Below the pieces are notes generated by a model. The model was not told the origin of the DNA. It did not search any database and saw nothing but the letters and a program-made list of their open reading frames with translations. Source: CAYVQE01 sp964454005 (GTDB lineage: Bacteria > Myxococcota > B64-G9). From it: a stretch of DNA of 64,000 nucleotides. Both the position numbers and the translations under genes were made by a program. Shown here one piece after another: positions 51,751-61,293 of the stretch (within the stretch, counting starts at the first letter, position 1; the number at the start of each line of letters is the position of its first letter). Location of the stretch: positions 30,263-94,262 of the forward strand of contig CAYVQE010000008.1 of the NCBI GenBank assembly GCA_964454005.1, in the 5' to 3' direction.

Positions 51751-51779
51751 TTTATAGCGGATCCGACCCATTGGCTCAA
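51751..51779 (-). promoter_or_regulatory. Sigma-70 promoter of the EGF/C11 lipoprotein gene
   Basis: Minus-strand TTGAGC, a 17-bp spacer and TATAAA, about 85 bp upstream of the start codon at 51665. Confidence 0.6.
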
Positions 51780-51907
51780 CGCCACGGTCGATGGTAGGGA
51801 TCAGCCCGGTGGAGCGTGGAATGCGCCGAGTCCTTCCGTCCGATCGGGCGGAACCGCCCGTCGCGCTGCGGCCGGGTGCCTGGCCAGGCGCCAGGGGGAG
51901 GAGCGAG

Positions 51908-54539
51908 ATGACGAGAGTGATGCTGATCAGCGGATCGCTGGCCTGGATCGCAGCCGGCTGGATCGCCATCGGCTGCGCGCCGGATTCGCGCGATCCGGAC
52001 GCCTGCAGCGGCGACGCCGACTGCGGTGCGCTCGAGATCTGCGACTCCGGCGCCTGCGTGGCGGTGGAGTGCAAGGCCGACAGCGACTGCGCCGCGGGCG
52101 AGCGCTGCGTCGACCACGGTTGCGCGGTCGAACAGGGCTGTGTCGACGACGGCGACTGCGCCGCGCCCACGCCGCGCTGCGCGGTGGCCAGCGGCGAATG
52201 CGTCGAATGCCTGGACGCGGCCGACTGCGGCGCGGGCGAGGAATGCGTGGACGGGGCCTGCGCGGCGGCGGGCTGTGTCGACGACGGCGACTGCGCCGCG
52301 CCCACGCCGCGCTGCGCGGTGGCCNNNNNNNNNNNNNNNNNNNNNNNNNNNNNNNNNNNNNNNNNNNNNNNNNNNNNNNNNNNNNNNNNNNNNNNNNNNN
52401 NNNNNNNNNNNNNNNNNNNNNNNNAGCGGCGAATGCGTCGAATGCCTGGACGCGGCCGACTGCGGCGAGGGCCAGATCTGCTCCGGCGGGGTGTGCGCCG
52501 CCGAGCCGATGTGCGCAAACGACGACCAGTGCGAGATCGGCCAGATCTGCGTCGACGGCGACTGCGTCACCGGCTGCCGCAGCCAGCGCGACTGCCCTCC
52601 AGAGCAGCAGTGCGTCGAGGCGCTCGGCTCCCACGGCCGCTGCGTCGACTGCGAGGGCGACGGCGACTGCGATCCCGGCTGGATATGCGAGGATCATACC
52701 TGCGTGCCGTACTGCACCAGCCACGATCACTGCGCACCCGCCTACTGCGACGTCGAAAGCCATCAGTGCGTGGAGTGTATCGAGGATGCGCATTGCGACC
52801 GCGAGGCCGGTCTGATCTGCCAGGCCCAGGCCTGCGTGCCCGGCTGCCGGGTCGACGACGACTGCCCGGACGGCTTCTGCGACCAGGCCAGCGCCAGCTG
52901 TGTGGATTGCCTGAACAACGATCACTGCTCGCTGGGCCAGATCTGCGTCGCGGCCCAGTGCGTGGTCGGCTGCCAGACCGATCGCGACTGTCCGAACGGA
53001 CGCATCTGCGATCCCGAAGCCGGCGCCCACGGCAGCTGCGTCGAGTGTCTGGGCGACGACGACTGCGACGCGGCCTATGTCTGTCGCGACGGGCTGTGCG
53101 AGTTCCACTGCGCCGGCGACGGCGACTGTGCTGCGCCCACCCCGGCCTGCGACCAGGCCAGCGGCACCTGTGTGGCCTGCACCGGCGACGGCCACTGCCC
53201 CGTCGGCCAGGTCTGCGTCGACTTCCAGTGCCTGCCCGGCTGCGACGACGACGGCGATTGCCCGCCGGCTCAGGTCTGCGATCCGAATATGGGTGCGCAC
53301 GGCAATTGCGTCGATTGCCTGGGCGATGCCGATTGCCCACCCGGTTTCGCCTGCCAGGCCAACCGCTGCGTGGCCGAAGGCGAGCAGACCGTGCGCATCT
53401 CGGCCGGCGTGTTCGTGCGCGGCTCGGATGCGGGCGAAGGCGACGCCGACGAGCGACCCGAGCGCACCATCGGCCTGCCGACCTTCTACATCGACCGCAC
53501 CGAGGTGAGCAACGAGCAGTACCGCGCCTGCGTACAGGCCGGCGGTTGCACCGAGCCCTTCGAGATGAGCGCCTACAACGATCCCGACAAGGCCCGGCAT
53601 CCGGTCACCTTCGTCGCCTGGAGCCAGGCCGCCGACTACTGCGCCTGGAAGGGCATGGAACTGCCGACCGAGGCCCGCTGGGAGCGGGCCGCCCGCGGCG
53701 CGGCCCCGGACGAGCGCGACTTCCCCTGGGGCGCCGAGGCGGCCGACTGTGCCCGGGCCAACTACTCCGGCTGCGCCGGAGGCACCGACCTGGTCGGGGC
53801 TCGGCCCAGCGGTGCCTCGCCCGAGGGCGTGCTCGATCTGGCCGGCAACGTCTGGGAGTGGGTGGCCGACCGCTACGCCGCCGACTACTACGAGTGGAGC
53901 AGCGACCAGGACCCGACCGGACCGGGCTACGGCGAGTACCGAGTGGTGCGCGGCGGGGCCTACGACGGGCTGGCCGAGCACATCCGCACCGCCAACCGGG
54001 CCTCGCGGCCGCCGGACCAGGCCAGCTCCAACGTGGGCTTCCGCTGCTGTCTGATCGGCGCGCCCGAGGCCGCCTTCAGCGTCGACCCCGAGGCGGCCAG
54101 CTATGACACCACCTTTGCGGTGGACGCCTCGGCCACCAGTGACCCCAACCATTCCACGGACTCGCTCGGGGTCCGCTGGGACTGGGAGAGCGACGGCGTC
54201 TGGGATACCGACTGGAGCACCGGCAAGACCGCCACCCACCGCTACCAGGCGCCGGGCTACTACACCATTTCGCTCCAGGTGATCGATCCGGACGGCAACA
54301 CCGACAGCACCAGCCGATTGGTCGCCGCCGAGGGCGAGGACGGCTGGGACGGCGACGTCTGTGCCAGCGACGCCGACTGCGCCAACGGCTTCGTCTGCGT
54401 CGGCCCCCTGCTCTACCCGGAGACCGTCTGCCGCCAGTTCTGCCTCACCGACATCGAATGCGACTTTCCCGGCTACACCTGCCAGTGGACCTACTCGCCC
54501 GACAGCGCCCTGATGCGGGCCTGCCTGCCGCCCGGTTGA
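51908..54539 (+). CDS. Cys-rich lipoprotein with FGE-fold and PKD domains (interrupted by an assembly gap)
   Basis: The start ATG at 51908 follows GGGAGGAG and gives a lipobox IAIGC (Cys23). A long array of 30-45-residue Cys-rich modules follows (GCVDDGDCAAPTPRCAVA, ECVECLDAADCG and relatives). One hundred N (52325-52424) interrupt the array inside a repeated unit, and the frame differs on the two sides, which only reflects the arbitrary gap size. After the array come an FGE/SUMF-type domain (about 53390-54060; RTEVSNEQYRACVQAGG, LPTEARWERAARGAAPDE, LDLAGNVWEWVADRYAADYY, NVGFRCC) without the catalytic Cys pair, then a PKD-like beta domain, then a short Cys-rich tail. It is probably a surface adhesin-like protein. 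Confidence 0.85.
52325..52424. other. Assembly gap (100 N) inside a tandem repeat
   Basis: The bases flanking the gap on the left (module reading GCVDDGDCAAPTPRCAVA) and on the right (SGECVECLDAADCG) also occur joined to one another at 52137-52230, so the gap sits at a repeat boundary. The array is probably collapsed and its true length is unknown. Confidence 0.95.
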
Positions 54540-54551
54540 TGAGCCGCGGGC

Positions 54552-55484
54552 TCAATCGCGGCGCCGCGTCCGGAACAGGTTGATCTGATCGAGCACGAAG
54601 CCCAGCAGCCCGTGGACCACCTGGAATCCGAGAAGAATCACCGCCAACAGCGCGGCCTGGTGAGCGGCGACGCCGAACAGGCCGAGCGCCGCCACCAGGG
54701 TCAGGTCGCGGAAGCCCAGGCCCGCCACACTGACGGGCACCATCAGGACGATCGCCAGCACCGAACGGGCCCACAACATCTCGTGGAATCCAATCGGCTG
54801 CCCGGCATCGTAGAGCAACAGCCACTGGCAGAAAGCGAGGGCCAGGTTGGCCAGCAGGGCGACGGCGCCGACCAGGGCCCAGCGGTACGGCGACAGGCCG
54901 CGGACGGCGTCGAAGACCCGGGCTGCTTTTTGACCGAGGCTCCCCGGTTTGCTTCTGAAATGACGCGCGAGGCGATGGGCGGTGGCGATTCCGAGGACCA
55001 TCGCGGCCAGCAAGGCCGCCGACAGGTAGATGGAGGTTTCGATGAAACCGTCGGCTGCGCGTCGTCGCAACAACAGACCCAGCGCTGCGATCAAGAACAA
55101 CGAGATGCCGACATTGATGAGCTTGTTGATGAACAGCAAGGCCAGGCTGTGCCGTTTCGACAAGCCCACGTCGACATACTGGTAGAACCGGGCACCGGCC
55201 GCGACGATGAACGGGGTCGCCAGCCCAATCAAGCGGTTGACGTGGTTGATGGCCACGAAGCGGCCGAGGGGAATCCGCCTCTCGCTGCTGGCCAGTAGCC
55301 AGACGGCGATGGCGGGCAGGAACATGGCGCCGAGCCAGCTGAATGAATAGGCCAGCACGGCCAGCACGGCCAGCCCGCCCAGGCTGGCCAGCAGCTGATC
55401 GGCATCGATGCGCGAGTAGACGATGAGCAGCAACACCACGGACAGGATGAACCGGACCAGCCAGATGATGGTCTTGCGGTTCAT
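54552..55484 (-). CDS. Lysylphosphatidylglycerol synthase transmembrane-domain (UPF0104) protein
   Basis: The protein has 310 residues from the ATG at 55484, which overlaps the stop of the upstream gene (ATGA). It has eight or so membrane helices (IIWLVRFILSVVLLLIVYS, SLGGLAVLAVLAYSFSWLG, NKLINVGISLFLIAALGLLL, VGAVALLANLALAFCQWLLL, MLWARSVLAIVLMVPVSVAG, LLAVILLGFQVVHGLLGFVL), with the typical SVAGLGFRDLTLVA motif. Proteins of this group resemble the flippase half of MprF but lack the synthase domain; many sit in polysaccharide or glycolipid loci. Here it is the last of three coupled genes with a pyruvyl transferase and an amidotransferase-like protein. Confidence 0.85.
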   Translation of the reverse strand: MNRKTIIWLVRFILSVVLLLIVYSRIDADQLLASLGGLAVLAVLAYSFSWLGAMFLPAIAVWLLASSERRIPLGRFVAINHVNRLIGLATPFIVAAGARFYQYVDVGLSKRHSLALLFINKLINVGISLFLIAALGLLLRRRAADGFIETSIYLSAALLAAMVLGIATAHRLARHFRSKPGSLGQKAARVFDAVRGLSPYRWALVGAVALLANLALAFCQWLLLYDAGQPIGFHEMLWARSVLAIVLMVPVSVAGLGFRDLTLVAALGLFGVAAHQAALLAVILLGFQVVHGLLGFVLDQINLFRTRRRD

Positions 55485-57340
55485 GATTCGGCGAAAAACG
55501 CCCCATAGCTGGCGAGCAGGTTCAGAGCGTGCTTGGTCAAGTCGTCGCCGGAGACGATCTTGCGGTAGATGCGCTCGACAAGCGGAGCCCGAATCAGGGA
55601 TGCCACCAGGGGATCGTTTCGATCGAGGCCGACATTTTCCACCAGCTCCGCCATCGTCGTAGCGAAGTGATCTTCCGTCCACCAGTCGCTGGGCCCGGTC
55701 ACGGCGGAGATCTTTTTCTGGTGGATGACCGATGCCGGCAGCAGCCTTTTCGAATCGGCCATTTCGATCAACACGTGTTTGCCCACGGCTCCGAACGGCG
55801 AGTCGACGCCACCGGGCCGAAGCATGCTCTCGGGCAGCTGTTCGACCAGCGTTTTGACCGCCGGGTGAAGGAAGGGGCTGCAGACGGCCAGTCCGCTGAC
55901 GCGCATGGATGCGGTGATCTTGATCCGGTTGGGGCCATACAGGCTCTTGATCAAGTAGGCCGCCTTCAACGGTGAGACGGCGGCGTCCAGCTCGCGCAGC
56001 GTGGCTTCTTCTCCCGACCGGATGCGGTCGGCGACGGTATCCGCGTCGAGGCGGAACAGGCGCGCGATGGTCGCAGCGTCCATCACCTTGAAGTAGAACA
56101 GCAGCCGGCGGATCGTCGGATCGGCGAAGTTGCGCACCAGGCGCATGAACAGGCGCCAAGGATGGCCGAGATTCCGTTCGAAGATGCCCAGGTTGAGCTG
56201 ACCGGTGATGAAGCGGCGCAGGGGAGCCGGGATGACGAGCCGCTTGCTGTAGATGCGCGCATTTCTGAACACCGGCGGGTAACCGTAGAACAGCCCATCG
56301 CAACCGTCGCCGGTGAAGATGGCCTGCCGGCCGTCGCGGGCGGCCCGTTCGGCCAGGGCGGTGGTCTGGATGATGTACGCGGCCCAGTTGGTCGGCCGGT
56401 CGGCCAGCTTGTGGTAGTCCCGCAGACCGGCTTCGAGCAACCGGGGGGTGATGTCCACCCACTCGTGACCGATGCCGGTGCCGTCGACGAACTCGGGGAT
56501 GCAGGTCTGGTTGTAGCGATCATCGGGATAGCGAAAGGTGTAGCCGGTGACCGAGAGCCCCAGCCGCTTCAACATGGCGGCCACCAGGGCGGAGTCGAAA
56601 CCACCCACCAGGACACCGACGTCGTCCAGTCCGGCTGAATATTCCTTCAACGCACCCGTGATCTCTTCGTACAAGGCGGCGATGACCGCGCCTTCGCCGC
56701 TGAGCCCGGCCACCGGTTTCCGGTCGGCGCCGACCGCACCGACGGCCCGCTGCTCTTCGCGAACGACGCCTTCCCGGGCGATCCGGGTCAATCGACCGGG
56801 CCGGATGGCGGTCACCGATTCGTAGACCGTGCGGTTGTCGGGATAGTAACCGTAGGTGAGGAAAAAGGCCCGGTCCCGCTCGTTCTGGTCCAGCTCGGCC
56901 CCGAACGCGGCCCAGATCATCCCGAGCGAGTCCGAGGCGGCGACGACATCCCGGCCCTGGTGGACGAACAGGTTTTTGAAGTTGGCCGGGTCGGAGATCA
57001 GCTCCACCGCGCCCGTATCGGCGGCGAACCGGACGGCCGCATACATTCCAGGCCGGCCGTTCCAGATGGCCTCGATACGCTCGGCGACGCGGAGTGGACC
57101 TCGGTGGACATACCCGCAGTGGACGTGGAAGCCGCCCGGCGTATCGCACGCCTCCACGATGCGGCTGCCCGAATCGGAGATGAACAGACGCGTCCGTTCT
57201 CCGAAGCGGCGGGTCGAATCCGGAGTGCCGCTGAAGCCGGCGCTGTCGAGCCGCCGCTCCACAGCAGTGCTGGACAGTCGCTCCTCGGTCTTGCCGACGA
57301 TGACCAGGATTCCGCAGCGCCGTTTGGCCTTAGGCTTCAT
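55481..57340 (-). CDS. Asparagine synthetase-like amidotransferase with possible propeptide
   Basis: The protein has 619 residues. The C-terminal part is an AsnB-type synthetase domain: PP-loop VGGFDSA (245-251, Val for the usual Ser), YTFRYPDDRYNQTC, TGDGCDGLFYGYPP and many conserved Arg/Lys residues. The N-terminal part resembles a class II glutamine amidotransferase, with CGILVIVG beginning at Cys9 rather than Cys2. If the first eight residues (MKPKAKRR) are removed, Cys9 would be the N-terminal nucleophile, as in PurF-type propeptides. Alternatively the glutaminase is inactive. It overlaps the neighbours at both ends and may amidate or otherwise modify a surface glycan. Confidence 0.85.
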   Translation of the reverse strand: MKPKAKRRCGILVIVGKTEERLSSTAVERRLDSAGFSGTPDSTRRFGERTRLFISDSGSRIVEACDTPGGFHVHCGYVHRGPLRVAERIEAIWNGRPGMYAAVRFAADTGAVELISDPANFKNLFVHQGRDVVAASDSLGMIWAAFGAELDQNERDRAFFLTYGYYPDNRTVYESVTAIRPGRLTRIAREGVVREEQRAVGAVGADRKPVAGLSGEGAVIAALYEEITGALKEYSAGLDDVGVLVGGFDSALVAAMLKRLGLSVTGYTFRYPDDRYNQTCIPEFVDGTGIGHEWVDITPRLLEAGLRDYHKLADRPTNWAAYIIQTTALAERAARDGRQAIFTGDGCDGLFYGYPPVFRNARIYSKRLVIPAPLRRFITGQLNLGIFERNLGHPWRLFMRLVRNFADPTIRRLLFYFKVMDAATIARLFRLDADTVADRIRSGEEATLRELDAAVSPLKAAYLIKSLYGPNRIKITASMRVSGLAVCSPFLHPAVKTLVEQLPESMLRPGGVDSPFGAVGKHVLIEMADSKRLLPASVIHQKKISAVTGPSDWWTEDHFATTMAELVENVGLDRNDPLVASLIRAPLVERIYRKIVSGDDLTKHALNLLASYGAFFAES

Positions 57341-58550
57341 GCGCCATCACTTCCTCGAAAAACGAGAAGTTGTCTTCGGCTCTGCGCCGCAGCGCGGCCA
57401 CGCGCCCGGACTCGGCGTGGTGGCTCAGGGCGAACGCGTAGGCCTCCAGCAAGGCGTCGGCGCTCAGGTCGGTGGCGTCGACCACCAGTTGACGGGCCAC
57501 CCGGTCACCGAAGACGTCTTTGAATATACTGCCGGCCTTGCGGCTGTAGGCGATGCCGACGGTCGGCACCCGTTGCGCGATCGAGGCGATGGTGGGATGT
57601 GTCCGCGTGCCCACGAGACACTCGCACAGCCCGATCAGCCCCTTGTACTCGGCCGCCCTGAACTGGCCGGCCGCGATCGTGCAGTACCGTTTGTCGGCCA
57701 CGCGCCGCCAGACCTCGTGGCAGGCGAACCAGTCGTCGTTGTTGGGGTTTCTCTCCTGGACGTGGGGGATCAACAGGACCTGCTTGCCGCGCCGGTGCAG
57801 TCGATCGACGAAGGCGGCGAAGATCCCGTAGTACTCCGTTTCGCGAAGCGAGGCGTAGCGGATGATCCCCTGGGAGACCGAGATGCCGACGACCGGCCTG
57901 TCGGCCGCGTGCAAGATGCTGTCGAACAGGGTTCGGCACGCATCGCCGTCGGCCGGCTCGAGCAGGAAGGCCAGGTCGGCGCACAGCCGAATCGGAATAT
58001 CGAGCTTCAGCGAGCGGAGGTAATCGTAGGATTCCCGCTCCCGCACCGAAATGCCGGCGAACCGCCGGGCCCCGCGAACAAAGTACTTCTCGTCCGCGGA
58101 GGAGAACGGGCCGATGGTGTGGCCGAGTAAGACCACCTTGGTCCGGTCGTGGCAGTAGGCGAACTGCTTGCGGAGATGACCGTAATCGGAGGTGAACAGA
58201 TCGCCGCCGGTCGGCAGGATGCAATCGGCGGCGAAGCTAGCCGAGAGGGTGCGGGTCGAGATCCCGCGCAGGCGCGCGGGCAGAACGTGCTCGCCGCAGC
58301 GGGCCAGTTGGTAGATCGCCCTGTTGAGGCTGAAGCTGGAGAAGTGGTTGGGGGTGTTGGTCGGGTAGGAGAAGTAGATCCGATCCAGTTCGTGGATGGA
58401 ATGGGCATCGTAGAGCGGGTCATTGGTGTGCAGCCCGATGTTTGGTTCGGGCGGGCCCAGACGGGCGCGCAACCCAGCCACCAGGCATTGCACCAGGGCC
58501 TCGCAGCCGCGGTTGCGGGTGCCGGTGCAATTCGTGATCTCGATCTTCAT
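57330..58550 (-). CDS. Polysaccharide pyruvyl transferase family protein
   Basis: The protein has 406 residues from the ATG at 58550, which gives the family-like start MKIEITNCTGTRNRGCEALV; an ATG at 58562 is possible. Features are GDLFTSDYGHLRKQ (acceptor-side), VLLGHTIGPFSSADEKYFVR, GISVRERESYDYLRSLKLDI, VGISVSQGIIRYASL, VQERNPNNDDWF and GTRTHPTIASIAQRVPTVGI with the family His. These enzymes add ketal pyruvate to surface glycans. It is the first gene of the three-gene cluster and overlaps the next by 11 bp. Confidence 0.9.
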   Translation of the reverse strand: MKIEITNCTGTRNRGCEALVQCLVAGLRARLGPPEPNIGLHTNDPLYDAHSIHELDRIYFSYPTNTPNHFSSFSLNRAIYQLARCGEHVLPARLRGISTRTLSASFAADCILPTGGDLFTSDYGHLRKQFAYCHDRTKVVLLGHTIGPFSSADEKYFVRGARRFAGISVRERESYDYLRSLKLDIPIRLCADLAFLLEPADGDACRTLFDSILHAADRPVVGISVSQGIIRYASLRETEYYGIFAAFVDRLHRRGKQVLLIPHVQERNPNNDDWFACHEVWRRVADKRYCTIAAGQFRAAEYKGLIGLCECLVGTRTHPTIASIAQRVPTVGIAYSRKAGSIFKDVFGDRVARQLVVDATDLSADALLEAYAFALSHHAESGRVAALRRRAEDNFSFFEEVMAHEA

Positions 58551-58612
58551 GCCACCCGCCATCCGACCGCCTATCCGCCTCGGGGGGTTTGCTCGTCCGC
58601 GTTTCGACTCCG

Positions 58613-58641
58613 AAAATGCCAGTCTTCGGCACGGGCGTCAA
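58613..58641 (-). promoter_or_regulatory. Possible promoter of the pyruvyl transferase cluster
   Basis: Minus-strand TTGACG, a 17-bp spacer and CATTTT, about 60 bp upstream of the start. The -10 box is weak. Confidence 0.25.
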
Positions 58642-58769
58642 TCCGCAGGGCAGGGCGATTCGAACCCGATATTGGCAGCTTGGGCGACCGGCAGCGGTCT
58701 GGGAGCGAACGCCGACCGCCCGGAGCGCCGACGATTCGGGCGCTGTGCCGTCGGGGTTCCGATTCGGCG

Positions 58770-58798
58770 TTGCCTTTTGCTTCGCGGGCGGGTAAGTT
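58770..58798 (+). promoter_or_regulatory. Possible promoter of the oxidoreductase operon
   Basis: TTGCCT, 17 bp, TAAGTT, ending 24 bp before the korA start codon. Only a moderate match. Confidence 0.3.
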
Positions 58799-58821
58799 GC
58801 CCCTCCGGACGGTGGGAGGCG

Positions 58822-59949
58822 ATGGTGGTCGACAGGCCCAAACCGCGGATTCTGATGGGCAATCAGGCAGCCGCCGAGGGTGCGCTGGCCGCCGGCTGCG
58901 GCTTCTACGCCGGCTACCCGATCACCCCGTCGAGCGAGATCATGGAGCTGCTGGCCGACCGGCTGCCGGCCGCCGGTGGGGTCTTCGTGCAGATGGAGGA
59001 CGAGATCGCCTCCATCTCGGCCGTCATCGGCGCCGCCTGGTCGGGCGCCCGGGCCATGACCGCCACCAGCGGCCCGGGCCTGAGCCTGATGATCGAGGCG
59101 CTGGGCTACGCGGCCATGACCGAGACCCCGCTGGTGCTGGTCGACGTGCAGCGCGCCGGCCCGGCCACCGGCCAGGCCACCCGCATCGGTGCGGGCGACG
59201 TGCTGCAAGTGCGCTATGGCCCGCACGGCGACACCAGCCCCATCGCCCTGTCGCCCTGGTCGGTGCAGGAGATGTACGACCTGACCATCCGCGCCTTCGA
59301 CCTGGCCGAGCGTTTTCGCGTGCCCACCTTCGTGCTGGCCGACGAGGGGGTGGGTCATCTGCGCGAGAGCGTGACGCTGCACCGCGATTTCCAGGTGACC
59401 GCGCGCCGGCGCGATATCGACCAGCCGCCCTTCGGCTGCGACCGCCCGGACGGGGTGCCGCCCATGCCGGCCTTCGGCGACGGGGCCAATCTGCTGATCA
59501 CCGGCTCGACCCACGACGCCTGGGGCTACCGCCGGGTCGACACCCCGCAGGCCCACGCGACGCTGGTCGAGCGCATCAACCGCAAGGTCGAGGATCACGC
59601 CGCCGAGATCATCGATCTCGAACGCCATGCGCTGGACGACGCCCGGCTGGCGGTGGTGGCCTACGGCTTCACCGCCCGCGCCGCCAAGGCGGCCGTCGCG
59701 CAGTTGCGCGCCGAGGGCCTGGCGGTGGGCCTGCTCCGGCTCAAGACCCTGTGGCCCTTTCCCGAGGCTGCCCTGGCCGAGTTGGGGGCGCGGGTCGACC
59801 GGCTGCTGGTGCCCGAGATGAACCGCGGCCAGGTGCTGGGGCTGGTGCGCCAGAGCACCGATTGCGAGGCGCTCGGGCTGTGGCAGACCGACGGCGAGGT
59901 GATCGCGCCCGAGCGCATCGCCGACCGGGTGCGGGAGGTGATGCCGTGA
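58822..59949 (+). CDS. korA: 2-oxoacid:ferredoxin oxidoreductase alpha subunit
   Basis: The protein has 375 residues from the ATG at 58822 with GGGAGG upstream. It has the pyrimidine-domain motifs of KorA/VorB: MGNQAAAEGALAAGCGFYAG, YPITPSSEIMELLADRLP, MEDEIASISAVIGAAWSGAR, TATSGPGLSLMIEALGYAAM, DVQRAGPATGQATR. The split of alpha from beta and gamma subunits is the 2-oxoglutarate/2-oxoisovalerate type. The enzyme oxidatively decarboxylates a 2-oxoacid to acyl-CoA while reducing ferredoxin; the substrate cannot be decided by eye. It overlaps the next gene by four bases. Confidence 0.93.
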   Translation: MVVDRPKPRILMGNQAAAEGALAAGCGFYAGYPITPSSEIMELLADRLPAAGGVFVQMEDEIASISAVIGAAWSGARAMTATSGPGLSLMIEALGYAAMTETPLVLVDVQRAGPATGQATRIGAGDVLQVRYGPHGDTSPIALSPWSVQEMYDLTIRAFDLAERFRVPTFVLADEGVGHLRESVTLHRDFQVTARRRDIDQPPFGCDRPDGVPPMPAFGDGANLLITGSTHDAWGYRRVDTPQAHATLVERINRKVEDHAAEIIDLERHALDDARLAVVAYGFTARAAKAAVAQLRAEGLAVGLLRLKTLWPFPEAALAELGARVDRLLVPEMNRGQVLGLVRQSTDCEALGLWQTDGEVIAPERIADRVREVMP

Positions 59950-60704
59950 CCCGGGCGCTGGACCACTGGCTGCGCGTCGAGCACACCACCTTCTGCCCCG
60001 GTTGCGGCCACGGCATCCTGCTCGGCGCGGTGCTGCGCGCCTGCGACGAGCTGGGCCTCGATCGGCGGCGGCTGCTGTTCATCTCGGGCATCGGTTGCGC
60101 GGCCTGGATCCCCAGCCCCAACATCGAAGCCGACACCCTACACACCCTGCACGGCCGGGCGGTGGCCTACGCCACCGGGGCCAAGCTGGTCAAGCCCGAG
60201 CTGACCACACTGGTGGTCTCGGGCGACGGCGACCTGTCGTCCATCGGCGGCAACCACCTGATCCACGCCGCCCGGCGCGACGTGGACCTGACCGTGATCT
60301 GCGCCAACAACCAAATCTACGGCATGACCGGCGGCCAGACCGCCTCGACCACGCCGCTGGGCTGTCTGACCGCCACCGATCCGCGCGGCACCACCGCCCG
60401 GCCCTTCGACCTGTGCGCCCTGGTGCGCGCGGCCGGTGCACGCTACGCCGCCCGCTGGCCGGTGACGCGGCCGCGGCCGCTGACCGATTCGATCAAACGC
60501 GCCATCAACACGCCCGGCTTCGCCTTCGTCGAGGCCGTCTCGCCCTGTCCGACGCAGTTCGGCCGGCGCAACCGCTTCGACGACCTGGCCCAGCTCTACG
60601 ACCATTTGGCCGGGCTGTGCGTCGAGCGCGAGCAGGCCCGCGGCCTGGATCGCGACCAACGGGCGCGGCATTTCGTGATCGGCGAATGGAGCGACGATGA
60701 CTGA
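59946..60704 (+). CDS. korB: 2-oxoacid:ferredoxin oxidoreductase beta subunit (TPP-binding)
   Basis: The protein has 252 residues from a GTG at 59946 inside the korA stop codon. The iron-sulfur/TPP motifs are FCPGCGHGILLGAVLRAC, FISGIGCAAW, VSGDGDLSSIGGNHLIHAAR and NNQIYGMTGGQTASTTPLG; the TPP-binding GDGD and N are in place. It supplies the thiamine-binding site of the complex. It overlaps the gamma gene by 8 bp. Confidence 0.95.
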   Translation: MTRALDHWLRVEHTTFCPGCGHGILLGAVLRACDELGLDRRRLLFISGIGCAAWIPSPNIEADTLHTLHGRAVAYATGAKLVKPELTTLVVSGDGDLSSIGGNHLIHAARRDVDLTVICANNQIYGMTGGQTASTTPLGCLTATDPRGTTARPFDLCALVRAAGARYAARWPVTRPRPLTDSIKRAINTPGFAFVEAVSPCPTQFGRRNRFDDLAQLYDHLAGLCVEREQARGLDRDQRARHFVIGEWSDDD

Positions 60705-61293
60705 GAGCGAGCGCGCACAGGCGGACGCGCGCTGGCCGGTGGCGGTGCGCTTCGGCGGGCTGGGCGGTCAGGGCCTGGTCACCCTGGGTGCGGTGCTGGC
60801 CCAGGCCGGCGCCGAGGCCGGCCTGCGGGTGGCCGCCTCGCAGTCCTACGGCTCGCGGGCCCGCGGCGGCGCCACCCGGGCCGACGTGATCCTGTCGGCG
60901 GCCGAGATCGACTTCCCCCACGTCCACCATCCCGACCTGCTGCTGGTGTTGGCCCAGGAGGCATACGAACTCTACGCCCCGGCGGTGGCCGCCGGCGGCG
61001 CGGTGCTGGCCGACAGCTTCTTCGTCCGCCAGCAGGAACCGCCGGCGGGGGTGCGGTTGCTGCGGCTGGACGCCACCGGCACCGCGCTGAGCGAGGTGGG
61101 CAACAAGGTGGCGGCCAACTTCGTCATGCTGGGCGCGCTGCTGGGCTACACCGGGCTGCTGGAAGCCGCCGCGGTGGAGACGGCCATCGCCGAGCTGGTG
61201 CGGCCGCGCTTCCAGGCGCTGAACCGCCAGGCGCTGGCCGAAGGGCTCGCGCGGGGCCGCGCCCTGGCCGCCGGGGGGCAGCCATGGCGCTAG
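60697..61293 (+). CDS. korC: 2-oxoacid:ferredoxin oxidoreductase gamma subunit
   Basis: The protein has 198 residues. It shows the gamma-domain signature GGLGGQGLVTLGAVLAQAGA, QSYGSRARGGATRADVILS, HHPDLLLVLAQEAYELYA and VGNKVAANFVMLGALLGYTG. The gamma subunit helps bind CoA. It overlaps the flavin enzyme gene by 10 bp. Confidence 0.94.
   Translation: MTESERAQADARWPVAVRFGGLGGQGLVTLGAVLAQAGAEAGLRVAASQSYGSRARGGATRADVILSAAEIDFPHVHHPDLLLVLAQEAYELYAPAVAAGGAVLADSFFVRQQEPPAGVRLLRLDATGTALSEVGNKVAANFVMLGALLGYTGLLEAAAVETAIAELVRPRFQALNRQALAEGLARGRALAAGGQPWR

Noticed and set aside
51927..54239. Long minus-strand open frame opposite the FGE-fold lipoprotein
   Set aside because: Spans the N gap, has low-complexity Ala/Gly/Val sequence and no motif. 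The plus-strand frame has a signal peptide and FGE motifs.
58635..58680. GGTTCGAATC-like T-loop on the minus strand, as in a tRNA
   Set aside because: The flanking bases do not form a T-stem and no acceptor or anticodon arm is found.
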